DNA of 64,000 nucleotides from positions 1-64,000 of the forward strand of contig JAVBYI010000009.1 in the NCBI GenBank assembly GCA_030824115.1, given 5' to 3'. The DNA comes from Rhodocyclaceae bacterium. Its GTDB lineage: Bacteria > Pseudomonadota > Gammaproteobacteria > Burkholderiales > Rhodocyclaceae. Below the pieces are notes generated by a model. That model saw only the letters and a list, made by a program, of their open reading frames with translations, searched no databases and was not told the DNA's origin. The position numbers and the translations under genes were made by a program. The stretch's first letter is position 1. Each line of letters opens with the position of its first letter. This document shows positions 54,385 to 64,000 of the stretch, one piece after another.

Positions 54385-55164
54385 TTATTTTTTCCCTCTG
54401 ACGAACAAAACAACACCGATGACGATCATCGGCAATGAAAGCCACTGCCCCATGCTAACGACGTAGGACACGCCGAAGATGCCATGATCCGGCTCGCGGA
54501 AATACTCGCCGATCCAGCGGGCCACGCCGTAACCGATCAGGAACAGCGCCGAGACCTGCATGCGCGGCCGCTGTTTCGTCGAGAACCACCACAGTAGCGC
54601 AAACAGCAGCAGGCCCTCGCCCAGTGCCTGATACAACTGCGACGGATGGCGCGGCAGATTGTCGACGTAGGGAAAGACCATCGCCCACGAAATGTCGGCG
54701 CTCGCCGGACGGCCCCACAGTTCGCCATTAATGAAGTTGCCGATGCGCCCCAGGCCCAAGCCGATCGGCACCAGCGGCGCGATGAAGTCGGTGATCTGCC
54801 AGAACGTCATGCCGTGCTTCTTCGCATACAACCCCATTGCCACCAGCACGCCAAGGAAGCCGCCATGAAAACTCATGCCGCCCTTCCACACCGCAAGGAT
54901 TTCGAGCGGATGCTGCAGGTAATAACCCGGCTCGTAGAACAACACCTGCCCGAGCCGGCCACCGAGCACCACGCCGAGCACGCCATAGAACAGCAGATCA
55001 TCGACATGTACAGCCGTCAGGCCATGCCAGGGCTGCGCGACGGCGCGCCGCTTGCCGAGCCAGATGAAGGCCAGAAAGGCCAGCAGGTACATCAGGCCGT
55101 ACCAGCGAATCGCCAGCGGGCCGAGAGAAATCGCGATGGGATCGAATTGCGGATGGATGAGCAT
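54385..55164 (-). CDS. lgt: Prolipoprotein diacylglyceryl transferase
   Basis: Inner-membrane enzyme that adds diacylglycerol to the lipobox cysteine, first step of lipoprotein maturation. The 259-aa protein has seven TM helices and the signature [14 protein letters not shown], plus [12 protein letters not shown] and [12 protein letters not shown]. Repeat copy 16 encodes RPASADIS just after the signature, in a periplasmic loop that varies in relatives. Start [12 protein letters not shown] at 55164. Confidence 0.95.
   Translation of the reverse strand: MLIHPQFDPIAISLGPLAIRWYGLMYLLAFLAFIWLGKRRAVAQPWHGLTAVHVDDLLFYGVLGVVLGGRLGQVLFYEPGYYLQHPLEILAVWKGGMSFHGGFLGVLVAMGLYAKKHGMTFWQITDFIAPLVPIGLGLGRIGNFINGELWGRPASADISWAMVFPYVDNLPRHPSQLYQALGEGLLLFALLWWFSTKQRPRMQVSALFLIGYGVARWIGEYFREPDHGIFGVSYVVSMGQWLSLPMIVIGVVLFVRGKK
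54690..54713 (-). repeat. Dispersed 24-nt element, copy 16 (in lgt, diverged)
   Basis: C-type with changes in the centre (CTCGCCGG) and a CATTT end. Read as RPASADI right after the Lgt signature motif. Confidence 0.65.
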
Positions 55165-55205
55165 GTCCGCATTTTGCCGCAATCCAGAAGGTTTACACTC
55201 CGGTC

Positions 55206-55949
55206 ATGCTTTCAATCGCCACCTGGAACATCCACAAAGGTTTCTCGCAGTTCAACCGCCGCATGATGGTGCACGAGTTGCGCGAGCGGCTGCGTGCGCT
55301 GGATGCCGACATCGTGTTCCTGCAGGAAGTGCAGGGGCGCCACGAACATCATGCGAACAATCACGACAACTGGCCGACCGAGCCGCAGCATGAATTTCTT
55401 GCCGAGGGGGTGTGGACCAACCACGCCTACGGCCACAACATGGTCTATGACCACGGCCACCACGGCAATGCCATCCTTTCGCGCTTTCCCATCCTCGCCT
55501 CGCACAATCAGGATGTGACGCGCCTGCGTTTCGAGAAGCGTGGCTTGCTCCACAGCAGCGTGGCCGTGCCCGGTCTGGCGATGCCCCTGCATTGTGTCTG
55601 CGCTCATCTCTCGTTGTTCGGCCGTTCGCGCCGCCACCAGTTGCACGCCCTCGCAACACACATCGAGGCCCATGTGCCGCACGACGCCCCGCTGATCATC
55701 GCCGGCGATTTCAATGACTGGCGCGGCCGCGCCTGCGAACTGATCGCCCCGCGCCTCGGCCTCACGGAAGTTTTTTCCGGCCAGGAGGCACGCCCCTCGC
55801 GCAGCTTTCCGGCCGCGCTGCCGATCTTTCGCCTCGACCGCATTTACACGCGCGGCCTGCGGATGGAAAACTGTGCTGTGCACCACGGTCAGCCCTGGTC
55901 GACGATCTCGGATCACGCCGCGTTGTCGGCACAGTTCTCCCTGCCATGA
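55206..55949 (+). CDS. Endonuclease/exonuclease/phosphatase family protein
   Basis: 247-aa member of the EEP superfamily. Motifs: TWNIHKG, FLQEVQG (catalytic Glu), HLSLFGRSRRHQ, IAGDFNDW and SDHAALSAQF (catalytic Asp-His pair). Overlaps clsB by 4 nt; this EEP-clsB pair is common in betaproteobacteria. Its substrate is unknown; context suggests phospholipid-related phosphatase activity. Confidence 0.88.
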   Translation: MLSIATWNIHKGFSQFNRRMMVHELRERLRALDADIVFLQEVQGRHEHHANNHDNWPTEPQHEFLAEGVWTNHAYGHNMVYDHGHHGNAILSRFPILASHNQDVTRLRFEKRGLLHSSVAVPGLAMPLHCVCAHLSLFGRSRRHQLHALATHIEAHVPHDAPLIIAGDFNDWRGRACELIAPRLGLTEVFSGQEARPSRSFPAALPIFRLDRIYTRGLRMENCAVHHGQPWSTISDHAALSAQFSLP

Positions 55950-57124
55950 GGGCGGCCTACCTCCCCGGCAACCAGATCGACCTGCTTGAATCGGGGAAAG
56001 ATTTCTTTCCGGCGCTCGAAGCCGCCATCGCCGGCGCCGTGTGCGAGATTCATCTCGAAACCTACATCTTTGCGGATGACGAATCCGGGCAGCGCATCGT
56101 CGCGGCGCTCATGGGCGCGGCGGAACGCGGCGTGCCGGTGCGCGTGCTGGTCGATGGCTTTGGTGCCCGCGAATTTCCGGCCAGCCTTGGCCACCAACTG
56201 GTCGCTGCGGGCGCACAACTCGAAGTCTATCGACCGGAAGTCGCCCGCCTGCGCCTGCGGCGCCACCGTCTGCGCCGTCTGCACCGCAAGCTCGCCGTGA
56301 TCGACGGGCGCATCGCCTTCGTCGGCGGCATCAACCTCATTGACGACCTCAACAACGGCAGCAAGCCGGGGCTGGGGCCGCGCTTCGACTACGCCGTGCG
56401 CATCAGCGGGCCATTGGTCGCAGACATCCATCAAAGTATCGTCCGGTTGTGGCGCCTGATCGGTTGGGCGAGGCTGCAGCACCGTCCACCGCTGCCGCCA
56501 CCGCCCACCTGCACCGGGGACTCGCCCGCCGGCCCGATGGCCGCCGCCTTCATCATCCGCGACAACCTGCGCCACCGGCATGACATCGAGCAGGCCTATC
56601 TGGAAGCCATCGCCACCGCACGCAGCGAGATCATCCTCGCCAGCGCCTATTTCCTGCCCGGGCGCCGCTTTCGCCGCATCCTGCTCGCCGCCCGTGCGCG
56701 CGGTGTGGCGGTCACCATCCTGCTGCAAGGTCAGGTCGAATACGCCCTGCTGCACTACGCCACGCAGGCGCTCTACGGCAAATTGCTGGAGAGCGGCGTG
56801 CGCCTGTTCGAATACCGCAGTGGCTTCCTGCATGCCAAGGTGGCCGTGGTCGATGCGACTTGGGCGACCGTCGGCTCATCCAACATCGACCCGTTCAGTC
56901 TGTTATTGGCGCGCGAGGCGAATGTGGCCGTCAAGGATGCGGGCTTCGCCGCCCGGCTGCGCGAGAGCCTGCAGCGCGCCATGGCGCAGGATGCCGTCGA
57001 GATCACCCACGCCGATTTCAAACGCAGCAGCTGGCCGGCGCGGATGCTGCGCTGGACGGCTTATGGGCTGATGCGGGTGTTGCTCGGCATTACGCGCTAT
57101 GGCGGCAAGGACTATCGGGAATAG
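55946..57124 (+). CDS. clsB: Cardiolipin synthase B
   Basis: Phospholipase D-superfamily enzyme, 392 aa, without N-terminal TM helices, which marks it as ClsB rather than ClsA. Two HKD motifs are intact: H113-K115-D120 (HRKLAVIDG, followed by GGINL) and H296-K298-D303 (HAKVAVVD, followed by GSSNIDPFSLLLAREANV). Makes cardiolipin from phosphatidylglycerol. Convergent with the CoA-binding protein gene, 2 bases apart. Confidence 0.94.
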   Translation: MRAAYLPGNQIDLLESGKDFFPALEAAIAGAVCEIHLETYIFADDESGQRIVAALMGAAERGVPVRVLVDGFGAREFPASLGHQLVAAGAQLEVYRPEVARLRLRRHRLRRLHRKLAVIDGRIAFVGGINLIDDLNNGSKPGLGPRFDYAVRISGPLVADIHQSIVRLWRLIGWARLQHRPPLPPPPTCTGDSPAGPMAAAFIIRDNLRHRHDIEQAYLEAIATARSEIILASAYFLPGRRFRRILLAARARGVAVTILLQGQVEYALLHYATQALYGKLLESGVRLFEYRSGFLHAKVAVVDATWATVGSSNIDPFSLLLAREANVAVKDAGFAARLRESLQRAMAQDAVEITHADFKRSSWPARMLRWTAYGLMRVLLGITRYGGKDYRE

Positions 57125-57126
57125 GT

Positions 57127-57537
57127 TTACCCAAACAACCGCGCGAATTCAATCTTCGGGCAGCGATCCATCACCACATCCAGCCCCGCCGTGGCGGCCT
57201 TCGCTGCGGCTTCCGGGTGGATCACCCCCAGTTGCAGCCACAGCGATTTCGCACCGATGGCAATGGCGTCATCCGCAATCGGCGGCACATCGGCCGAGTT
57301 GCGGAACACGTCCACCATGTCAACCTTGACCGGGATGCTTTTCAGATCCGGGTAACAGGGCTGACCGAGGATCTCCTTTTGTCCCGGATTGACTGGAATC
57401 ACCGTGTAGCCGTGCGCCATCAGGTAACGCGCAACGATGTGGCTGGGCCGGTCTTCCTTGGGCGAGAGACCGACCATGGCGATGACCTTGTGGTTTTCCA
57501 GGATGCGGCGGATGCCGGCATCGTCGTTGATGATCAT
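57127..57537 (-). CDS. CoA-binding protein (YccU family)
   Basis: 136-aa Rossmann-fold protein of the CoA-binding domain family (YccU). Motifs: [35 protein letters not shown] and ALWLQLGV-like [22 protein letters not shown] near the C-terminus. Function unknown. The ATG at 57537 has AAGGAG upstream; a longer frame through repeat copy 17 would read PSRQRRL and is rejected. Overlaps gluQ by 4 nt. Confidence 0.88.
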   Translation of the reverse strand: MIINDDAGIRRILENHKVIAMVGLSPKEDRPSHIVARYLMAHGYTVIPVNPGQKEILGQPCYPDLKSIPVKVDMVDVFRNSADVPPIADDAIAIGAKSLWLQLGVIHPEAAAKAATAGLDVVMDRCPKIEFARLFG

Positions 57538-58439
57538 AGATTCTCCTTGATGGGCATGGCCGCCACTCGCGGTACTTTGTTGAGTTGCCAGTTTGCGAAA
57601 GCCCACGGCCAAAAGTCGGCGCTGGCGAGACGGCATTCTTCAGGTGGATTCTGGCCGAGAAAGCGCGCGGCGGCAAACAGGGCAGAGGCGGGGGCATGGG
57701 TATCCACCGGTTGCGCCAGCGTTTGTTTCGAGAGCTTCGCCCCGGTGGCATCCACCGCCACCGGCAGATGGGCATAAGCAGGCGTCGGATAACCCAGCAG
57801 GCGTTGCAGGTAAATCTGTCTTGCCGTGGAGTGAATCAGATCAGCACCGCGCACAACATGGTCGATGCCCTGATCGGCATCGTCGACCACCACCGCCAGC
57901 TGATAGGCAAAGTAGCCATCGGCGCGCAGCAACACGCAATCCCCCACGTCCTGCGACAAGTCCTGATGCTGCCGGCCTTGCACCGCATCGTCAAAATCGA
58001 TATCACCCGCGACGCGCAGGCGCCAGGCCCGGGCGCTTTTTCCGGCCGGTAGGCCGTTGCGGCAGGTGCCCGGATATACCGGCGCGCCATCGACGCCTGC
58101 CGGCGCGCCTTCCAGTTCGCTGCGCGTGCAGCCGCAGGGATAGACGGTGCCCAGCGTCTTGAGTTGTTCGAGCACCTCGCGATAGCGCGCGGTACGCTGG
58201 CTTTGCACCATCACCGGTCCGTCCCACTCGAAGCCGAAGGCATCGAGCGTGCGCAAAATCGCATCGGCATGCTCTGGCTTGCAACGTGGCGCGTCGACAT
58301 CCTCCATGCGTACCAGCCAGCGGCCGCCGCGCGCTTTCGCTTCCAAGTATGAACCGAGCGCCGCCACCAGCGAGCCGAAGTGCAATGGCCCGGTTGGGGA
58401 TGGGGCAAAGCGTCCAACCGATTGAACTAAAATGCCCAC
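57534..58439 (-). CDS. gluQ: Glutamyl-Q tRNA(Asp) synthetase
   Basis: GluRS paralogue that attaches glutamate to queuosine at position 34 of tRNA-Asp. The 301-aa protein has [13 protein letters not shown] (11-23), zinc ligands C102, C104, Y122 and C126, and KLSKQT, but no anticodon-binding domain. The GTG at 58439 gives [17 protein letters not shown]. Repeat copy 17 encodes CRLASADF at about 269-276, close to the C-terminus. Divergent from trxA by 24 bp. Confidence 0.92.
   Translation of the reverse strand: MGILVQSVGRFAPSPTGPLHFGSLVAALGSYLEAKARGGRWLVRMEDVDAPRCKPEHADAILRTLDAFGFEWDGPVMVQSQRTARYREVLEQLKTLGTVYPCGCTRSELEGAPAGVDGAPVYPGTCRNGLPAGKSARAWRLRVAGDIDFDDAVQGRQHQDLSQDVGDCVLLRADGYFAYQLAVVVDDADQGIDHVVRGADLIHSTARQIYLQRLLGYPTPAYAHLPVAVDATGAKLSKQTLAQPVDTHAPASALFAAARFLGQNPPEECRLASADFWPWAFANWQLNKVPRVAAMPIKENL
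57611..57634 (-). repeat. Dispersed 24-nt element, copy 17 (in gluQ)
   Basis: Perfect T-type consensus. Read as RLASADF near the C-terminus of GluQ. Confidence 0.88.
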
Positions 58440-58463
58440 TCACCCACCCCCACGGAGCGCCTC

Positions 58464-58832
58464 ATGGCCACCATCCAGCTCACCGCCGACAACTTCAAGG
58501 ACACCATCAATAGCAAAGATATCGTCATCGTCGATTTCTGGGCAGAGTGGTGTGGCCCCTGCAAATCCTTTGCGCCGACCTTCGAGGCTGCTTCGGAAAA
58601 GCATCCCGACATCGCCTTTGCCAAGGTGAATACCGAAGAAGAGCGCGATCTCGCGGGCGGCTTTAACATCCGTTCGATCCCCACGCTAATGGTGTTCCGT
58701 GAGCAGATCATCCTATACGCCGAAGCCGGCGCCCTGCCCGCGTCCGCGCTCGATCAACTGATCGAGCAGGTGAAAAGCCTGGACATGGACAAGGTGCGCG
58801 CCGACATCGCCGCCGAGGAAGCGCAGGGTTAA
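58464..58832 (+). CDS. trxA: Thioredoxin
   Basis: Thiol-disulfide reductant of 122 aa with active site WCGPC (C30, C33) in VDFWAEWCGPCKSF and the cis-proline segment IRSIPTLMVF. It is about 14 residues longer at the C-terminus than E. coli TrxA (SLDMDKVRADIAAEEAQG). No signal peptide, so cytoplasmic. The last 4 bases overlap the convergent PfkB gene. Confidence 0.93.
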   Translation: MATIQLTADNFKDTINSKDIVIVDFWAEWCGPCKSFAPTFEAASEKHPDIAFAKVNTEEERDLAGGFNIRSIPTLMVFREQIILYAEAGALPASALDQLIEQVKSLDMDKVRADIAAEEAQG

Positions 58833-59764
58833 TCCAGCTTCTCGCCGAACGCGGCCTCAAAGCGGGCGGCAAGGTCCGCGCGGCTGGGCTTGTGGTTTTG
58901 CCCGCCGCGATGGGCAATCTTGATGCTGCCCATCAGCGCCGCCAGACGGCCCGTCTTAGCCCACGCCCAGCCATTCGCGATGCCGTAGAGCAGGCCGGCG
59001 CGATAGGCATCGCCGCAGCCGGTCGGGTCGAGCAGTTCGGCCGCCGGCACGACGGGAATATCCACCCGCGTACCGTCCGCATAAATCTGCGAACCGTTTC
59101 CGCCGAGCGTCACAATCAACGCCTTGACCAGTGTTGCCAGTTCGTCGAGTGACTTGCCGGTACGCTCGGTCAACAGCTTGGCCTCATAGTCATTCACCGT
59201 GCAGTAGTCGGCCAGACGGATGAATTCGAGCAGCTCTTCGCCATTGAACATCGGCAGGCCCTGACCCGGATCGAAGATGAAGGGAATGCCCTGCTCGTGG
59301 AACTGGCGCGCATGCTGCAGCATGCCGTCGCGGCCATCGGGAGCGACGATGCCGAGCGTCACATCGCGCGCATCGCCGATGCGATTCTCGTGCGAGAAGT
59401 TCATCGCGCCGGGGTGGAAGGCGGTGATCTGGTTGTCGTCCAGGTCGGTGGTGATGAAGGCCTGGGCGGTGAAGCTGCCCGGCACCTTGCGCACATGCGT
59501 GGCGTCCATGCCCAGTTGCTTGAGACGGGCCATGTACGGGTCGCAGTCGTCGCCCACGGCCGCCATGATCAGCGGCTTGCCACCGAGCAAACGCAGGTTG
59601 TAGGCGATGTTGCCGGCGCAGCCACCGTATTCGCGGCGCATGTCCGGCACCAGAAAGGCGACGTTGAGGATGTGGATCTGTTCCGGCAGGATGTGGTTCT
59701 TGAAGCGATCCTTGAAAACCATGATGGTGTCGTAGGCGAGCGAGCCGCAGATGAGTGTGTGCAT
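58829..59764 (-). CDS. PfkB family kinase (adenosine kinase-like)
   Basis: Ribokinase-fold kinase of 311 aa. It begins MHTLICGSLAYDTIMVF and has GGCAGNIAYNLRLLG (substrate lid) and the C-terminal PfkB signature DPTGCGDAYRAG with catalytic base D252. The pattern resembles betaproteobacterial proteins annotated adenosine kinase, but the substrate cannot be fixed from sequence. Last gene of a minus-strand run aroQ-accB-accC-prmA-DUF3426-pfkB. Confidence 0.85.
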   Translation of the reverse strand: MHTLICGSLAYDTIMVFKDRFKNHILPEQIHILNVAFLVPDMRREYGGCAGNIAYNLRLLGGKPLIMAAVGDDCDPYMARLKQLGMDATHVRKVPGSFTAQAFITTDLDDNQITAFHPGAMNFSHENRIGDARDVTLGIVAPDGRDGMLQHARQFHEQGIPFIFDPGQGLPMFNGEELLEFIRLADYCTVNDYEAKLLTERTGKSLDELATLVKALIVTLGGNGSQIYADGTRVDIPVVPAAELLDPTGCGDAYRAGLLYGIANGWAWAKTGRLAALMGSIKIAHRGGQNHKPSRADLAARFEAAFGEKLD

Positions 59765-59776
59765 GTTCTTGATCCT

Positions 59777-60649
59777 TCAGGGATAAAAAAGATAGAGGCG
59801 GTAGCCAGCGGCCGAAAGATCGGTCGTTTCGAGACGCAGGGAGACAGCCACTTCGTCGCGCGGCGCAAAGAAGGCCGCTGATTTTCCGGCCGGCAGATAG
59901 TCGGCCGGCGCCAGCACCTTGCGCAACATGGGCGCATCAGCGGTGTCGGTCAGCGTCAGTTCAAGATGCGGATAGGCCTGCGCGAAGGGCGCGCGATTAC
60001 GCAGGTTGGCGGTGAGATGCAGGCGCTCTTTGTCGGCGGGCGCGAGATCGGAACTCTCGATCGCCATCAATTCAGGACGATGCGGATAAGGCACGTCGCA
60101 ACCGAGCGCTTCACAGCTTGCCGTCAGCGGCGCGCGCAACTCGGGGGCCAACACCGCCAGTTCGACGCGGAACAGATAGAGCAGTTGCCCGGCACCGAGC
60201 AATAGCAGCAGGACGATCCCGATCGCCCATGGCCAGCGGCGCGGGGGGGCTTCTTCCTCTGGTTCATCCCAGGCCTCAACTTCAGCTTCAGGTTCTGGTT
60301 CCTGTTCGGGCTCGACGGCTTCCGGTTCAGGCTCGGGTATCGGCTCTGGCTCAGGTGCCGGTTCGGATTCAGCCACTACCGCCGGCTTGGGAAACGGCCA
60401 GGGATTGGGCGCTGGATCAGGCACCTGTGGCATTTCCTCGGCGATGACGACATCAACAGGAGCAACTTCTTCCTGCTCGGGCAGCACCTCGGCCACCGGC
60501 ATCGCCACGCCGGTGGGTTCATCGCTCAAGCTGTCCAGCGCACTGAACACCATGTAACAGGCGCCGCAGCGCACCCGGCCCTGGCGCGGAATCAGTTGCT
60601 CATGGGTAACGCGAAAGGATGTCTCGCAATGAGGACAACGGGTCAGCAT
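59777..60649 (-). CDS. Zinc-ribbon membrane protein, DUF3426
   Basis: 290-aa protein. N-terminal MJ0042-type zinc ribbon (MLTRCPHCETSFRV ... RVRCGACYMVF), then an acidic, proline-rich linker made of imperfect EPEPE repeats (about 85-145), one TM helix (about 157-178) and the periplasmic DUF3426 domain (LTANLRNRAPFAQAYPHLELTLTDTADAPMLRKVLAPADYL). Function unknown; conserved downstream of prmA. Confidence 0.88.
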   Translation of the reverse strand: MLTRCPHCETSFRVTHEQLIPRQGRVRCGACYMVFSALDSLSDEPTGVAMPVAEVLPEQEEVAPVDVVIAEEMPQVPDPAPNPWPFPKPAVVAESEPAPEPEPIPEPEPEAVEPEQEPEPEAEVEAWDEPEEEAPPRRWPWAIGIVLLLLLGAGQLLYLFRVELAVLAPELRAPLTASCEALGCDVPYPHRPELMAIESSDLAPADKERLHLTANLRNRAPFAQAYPHLELTLTDTADAPMLRKVLAPADYLPAGKSAAFFAPRDEVAVSLRLETTDLSAAGYRLYLFYP

Positions 60650-60658
60650 GGGGCGAGT

Positions 60659-61543
60659 TTACCTCTCGCCTTCGAGGCGTACCCAGCCTTCATGCACGGC
60701 GCCAACGCGCAAGGGCAGGAACGGCGCATAGGCGGCGATGACCTGCGCGGCCTGCGTTTCCAGCACGCCCGACAGGGCCAGTTTGCCGCCCGGCGCCAAC
60801 CGCGACGTGAGCAGGGGGGCCAGCAACATCAGCGGATTGGTGAGGATGTTGGCAACCACGATATCAAAGCGCTGGTCCATCGGTGCGCTTGAGGGCGCCA
60901 GCCGCAATTCGACCTGATTGCGCGTGGCATTGTCGGCCGCCGCAGTCAGCGCCGCCGGGTCGATATCCACGCCGGCCGTCTCGCCAGCGCCGAGTTTTTT
61001 CGCGGCAATGGCAAGGATGCCGGAACCGCAGCCATAGTCGAGTACCGACACGCCGGGGGCGATCGTCGTTTCCAGCCACTCCAGACACAGGCGCGTGGTG
61101 GGATGACTGCCGGTGCCGAAGGCCAGCCCCGGATCGAGTTCGAGGTTGATCGCCGCCGGATCAGGTGCGACATGCCAGGAAGGCACGATCCACAGCCGCC
61201 CGGAAATGCGGATCGGATCGAACTGCGACTGGGTGAGCCGCACCCAGTCCTGCTCGGCCACTTCCTCAAGACTCAGGGGTGTATCCCGATCCATGCCTGC
61301 CTGCACCAGCACGGCGGCAATGCGGTCGGTCAGGTCGGGCGCCGGTTCAAACAGGGCGATAACCCGGCTGACCTCCCAGATCGGTGTCGTCGGTGAACCC
61401 GGCTCGCCGAACTGCGGCGTTTCAAGCTCGGTGCCGGCCTGGGCATCCTCAACGGAGACGGAGATCGCCCCCGCCGCCATGAGCGCATCCGAAAGCGCTT
61501 CGGCGTGCGCGGCATCGGTTTCGAGAGCGACGGAAACCCACAT
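60659..61543 (-). CDS. prmA: Ribosomal protein L11 methyltransferase
   Basis: SAM-dependent enzyme that trimethylates ribosomal protein L11. The 294-aa protein has an N-terminal L11-recognition domain, GLAFGTGSHPTTRLCLEWLE and SAM motif VLDYGCGSGILAIAAKKLGA. Repeat copy 18 encodes KLGAGETAG at about 182-190 at the point where relatives read KLGA-xxx-x-G-xDIDP, so the element is in register with conserved residues. NILTNPLM (catalytic NPxx-like) is present. Confidence 0.94.
   Translation of the reverse strand: MWVSVALETDAAHAEALSDALMAAGAISVSVEDAQAGTELETPQFGEPGSPTTPIWEVSRVIALFEPAPDLTDRIAAVLVQAGMDRDTPLSLEEVAEQDWVRLTQSQFDPIRISGRLWIVPSWHVAPDPAAINLELDPGLAFGTGSHPTTRLCLEWLETTIAPGVSVLDYGCGSGILAIAAKKLGAGETAGVDIDPAALTAAADNATRNQVELRLAPSSAPMDQRFDIVVANILTNPLMLLAPLLTSRLAPGGKLALSGVLETQAAQVIAAYAPFLPLRVGAVHEGWVRLEGER
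60975..60998 (+). repeat. Dispersed 24-nt element, copy 18 (in prmA)
   Basis: T-type copy with one change in the core (GCCGAG). Read as KLGAGETA next to SAM motif I of PrmA. Confidence 0.75.
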
Positions 61544-61562
61544 GGGCGCTTATTTGGAGCGC

Positions 61563-62924
61563 TTACTTGCGCGTCGCCGCCTCGCGCTCGGCGAGCTTTT
61601 CTTCGAGGTAGTGAATGCTGGTACCCCCCTTCAGAAAGCGTTCGTCGAGCATCAGGTCCTGATGCAGGGGAATGTTCGTCTTGATGCCATCGACCATCAT
61701 CTCGGACAGTGCGATGCGCATGCGCCGGATCGCCTGCTCGCGCGTATCGCCATAGGTAATCAGCTTGGCAATCATCGAGTCGTAGTGACTGGGCACCGTG
61801 TAACCCGAATAGACATGCGAATCGACGCGCACCCCGGGACCGCCGGGCGGATGCCAATTCGTGATTTTGCCGGGAGATGGCGTGAACTTGAACGGGTCTT
61901 CGGCACAGATACGACACTCCACCGAATGGCCCTTGACCTCGATATCACGCTGGCGGAACCATAGTTTCTCGCCAGCTGCAACGCGAATCTGCGCCTGCAC
62001 GATGTCGATACCCGTCACCAGTTCGGTGACCGGATGCTCCACCTGCACACGCGTGTTCATCTCAATGAAGTAGAACTCGCCGTTTTCGTAGAGGAACTCA
62101 AAGGTACCGGCACCACGGTAACCGATCTTCTTGCAGGCTTCGGCGCAGCGCTCGCCGACGCGGGCGATGGCGCGGCGATTCACATCCGGTGCCGGCGCCT
62201 CTTCGATCACCTTCTGATGGCGGCGCTGCATGGAACAATCGCGCTCGGATAGCCAGACGGCGTTCTTGTAGTTATCGGCCATGATCTGGATTTCGATATG
62301 GCGCGGGTTCTCAAGGAACTTCTCCATATAGACCACGGGGTTGCCGAACGCCGCGCCCGCTTCGCTGCGCGTCATGTTGACCGCATTGATCAGCGCGGCC
62401 TCGGTATGCACCACGCGCATGCCGCGCCCGCCACCACCACCGGCCGCCTTGATGATGACCGGATAGCCGACGGCGCGCGCAATTTTCACGATCTCCTTGG
62501 GATCTTCCGGCAACGCGCCTTCAGAACCCGGGACGCAAGGCACGCCGGCCGCTTTCATGGCATCCTTGGCGGAGACCTTGTCGCCCATCAGGCGGATCGT
62601 TTCGGCCTGCGGGCCGATGAAGACGAAGCCGGATTTTTCGACACGCTCGGCAAAGTCGGCATTCTCGGAGAGGAAGCCGTAGCCGGGGTGGATCGCCTCG
62701 GCATCGGTCACTTCGGCCGCCGAGATGATGGCTGGGATATTGAGATAACTCAGGGTGGATGAGGCCGGGCCGATACAGACCGACTCATCGGCCAGTTTGA
62801 CGTATTTGGCTTCGGCATCCGCGGTGGAATGCACCGCCACGGTGCGCACGCCCAGTTCGCGACAGGCGCGCAGGACTCTGAGCGCAATCTCGCCACGGTT
62901 GGCGATCAGGACTTTCCCGAACAT
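61563..62924 (-). CDS. accC: Acetyl-CoA carboxylase biotin carboxylase subunit
   Basis: ATP-grasp enzyme that carboxylates biotin on AccB, first step of fatty acid synthesis. The 453-aa protein starts [26 protein letters not shown]. It has [14 protein letters not shown] (ATP loop) and [14 protein letters not shown]. Another ATG lies two codons upstream (62930); the later one fits the family. Lacks linker and biotin domain, unlike pccA in this window. 11 bp after accB. Confidence 0.96.
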   Translation of the reverse strand: MFGKVLIANRGEIALRVLRACRELGVRTVAVHSTADAEAKYVKLADESVCIGPASSTLSYLNIPAIISAAEVTDAEAIHPGYGFLSENADFAERVEKSGFVFIGPQAETIRLMGDKVSAKDAMKAAGVPCVPGSEGALPEDPKEIVKIARAVGYPVIIKAAGGGGGRGMRVVHTEAALINAVNMTRSEAGAAFGNPVVYMEKFLENPRHIEIQIMADNYKNAVWLSERDCSMQRRHQKVIEEAPAPDVNRRAIARVGERCAEACKKIGYRGAGTFEFLYENGEFYFIEMNTRVQVEHPVTELVTGIDIVQAQIRVAAGEKLWFRQRDIEVKGHSVECRICAEDPFKFTPSPGKITNWHPPGGPGVRVDSHVYSGYTVPSHYDSMIAKLITYGDTREQAIRRMRIALSEMMVDGIKTNIPLHQDLMLDERFLKGGTSIHYLEEKLAEREAATRK

Positions 62925-62935
62925 AGCCATATTCT

Positions 62936-63391
<456 letters not shown>

Positions 63392-63444
63392 ACAATCTCC
63401 AATGAATACCAATGCCTGCATGTTGCAGGCGAGATGATTGATTT

Positions 63445-63942
63445 TTACTTGCGAATGCGGGCAAGTGCCGCTTCGAGGGCCAGGCCGTAGCCCTGTGCGC
63501 CCAGGCCGCAGATGGTGCCCACGGCAATGTCGGAAAAATACGAGTGGTGACGGAATGCCTCACGGGCGAAGATATTCGACAGGTGCACCTCGATGAAGGG
63601 GATGCGCACCGCCGCCAGCGCATCACGCAGGGCAATGCTGGTATGCGTGTAGCCGCCGGGATTAATGATGATGAACTCGATGCCCTCGGCACCCGCCGCC
63701 TGGACGCGATCTATCAGGCCACCCTCGCTGTTGCTCTGGAAACTCTCGATCTGGATGCCGTCGGCGTGCGCCCGGGCTTCCATCATGCTGTGAATGTCCG
63801 CCAGCGTAGTATGACCATAAACATCCGGCTCACGCGTGCCCAACAGGTTCAGATTGGGGCCATGCAAGACCAGAATGCGTGCGTCACGCCCCGCATTGCT
63901 GTCCACTTTGGCAGAAGCCTTTTTGCGTTTTGGATTCGACAT
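63445..63942 (-). CDS. aroQ: 3-dehydroquinate dehydratase, type II
   Basis: Shikimate pathway enzyme of the flavodoxin-like type II class. The 165-aa protein has [20 protein letters not shown] (catalytic Tyr follows at VYG), [18 protein letters not shown], and the [18 protein letters not shown] motif with the catalytic His. A basic N-terminal extension of about 20 residues ([14 protein letters not shown]...) precedes the usual start; a shorter product may be made. First gene of the conserved aroQ-accB-accC-prmA run. Confidence 0.95.
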   Translation of the reverse strand: MSNPKRKKASAKVDSNAGRDARILVLHGPNLNLLGTREPDVYGHTTLADIHSMMEARAHADGIQIESFQSNSEGGLIDRVQAAGAEGIEFIIINPGGYTHTSIALRDALAAVRIPFIEVHLSNIFAREAFRHHSYFSDIAVGTICGLGAQGYGLALEAALARIRK

Positions 63943-64000
63943 AGCTGCAAGTTTGCCGCAAATAGGGTCAAGTTGTCCAGTTCACCCGGCTCACCCCGCT

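Noticed and set aside
57538-57636. Longer start for the CoA-binding protein that would read the element as PSRQRRL
   Set aside because: AAGGAG precedes the ATG at 57537, which also matches the family start and the 4-nt overlap with gluQ.

Overview
The window is a contiguous stretch of a GC-rich betaproteobacterial chromosome, most likely Rhodocyclales-like. Evidence: ordinary betaproteobacterial neighbourhoods (tyrS / M23 peptidase / erpA / bactofilin / rpsI-rplM; argB-HAD-slmA; bioC-comF; aroQ-accB-accC-prmA-DUF3426), an aerobic ubiquinone gene (coq7), a cytochrome c4 and an MSHA-type pilus locus. Genes are tightly packed, often with ATGA/TGATG overlaps. No rRNA, tRNA, CRISPR, prophage or insertion sequence was seen, and no gene-free stretch exceeds about 230 bases.

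Layout. 0.1-7.7 kb: tyrS, M23 endopeptidase, erpA, bactofilin, DUF6776, rpsI, rplM, OsmC-like, coq7, CNP1-like, rppH. 7.8-15.6 kb: proS, lytic transglycosylase, ffh, CcsA-like, pilC, pilD, fmdB, DUF502. 15.7-22.6 kb: aspS, a secreted guanyl RNase with its barstar, nudB, argB, HAD nucleotidase, slmA, hemB (structured leader), engB. 22.7-26.8 kb: cytochrome c4, orphan hybrid-like histidine kinase, bioC, comF. 26.8-33.3 kb: MSHA biogenesis operon mshI-I2-J-K-L-M-N (minus strand). 33.5-41 kb: propionyl-CoA to succinyl-CoA module pccA-pccB-meaB-mcm with a divergent GntR regulator. 41-47.4 kb: MSHA minor pilin operon mshC-D-O-P-Q (plus strand). 47.4-53 kb: DsrE-like, HAD, FeoB-like, DUF2721, GIY-YIG protein, HepT/MntA toxin-antitoxin. 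53-64 kb: AEC permease, a VOC enzyme that could be methylmalonyl-CoA epimerase, lgt, EEP phosphatase, clsB, CoA-binding protein, gluQ, trxA, PfkB kinase, DUF3426, prmA, accC, accB, aroQ.

The most unusual feature is a dispersed 24-nt element: GCCGTC(T/C)CGCC followed directly by AGCGCCGACTTTT. I found 19 copies plus one degenerate one, about one per 3.3 kb, on both strands. Seven copies are intergenic and twelve lie inside real genes (proS, HAD, engB, comF, mshN, mshI2, gntR, dsrE-like, lgt, gluQ, prmA, accB). The coding copies use only three of six possible frames, giving RLASADF-, AVSPAPTF- or KVGAGETA-like peptides, always in flexible or variable parts of the proteins. The density, orientation balance and in-gene occurrence resemble a DNA uptake signal or a protein-coding palindromic-type element. 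I know of no described element with this sequence.

Metabolically, pccAB, meaB and mcm (perhaps with the VOC enzyme) form a complete route from propionyl-CoA to succinyl-CoA. accB/accC supply malonyl-CoA to fatty acid and (via bioC) biotin synthesis, and biotin is the cofactor of both carboxylases.
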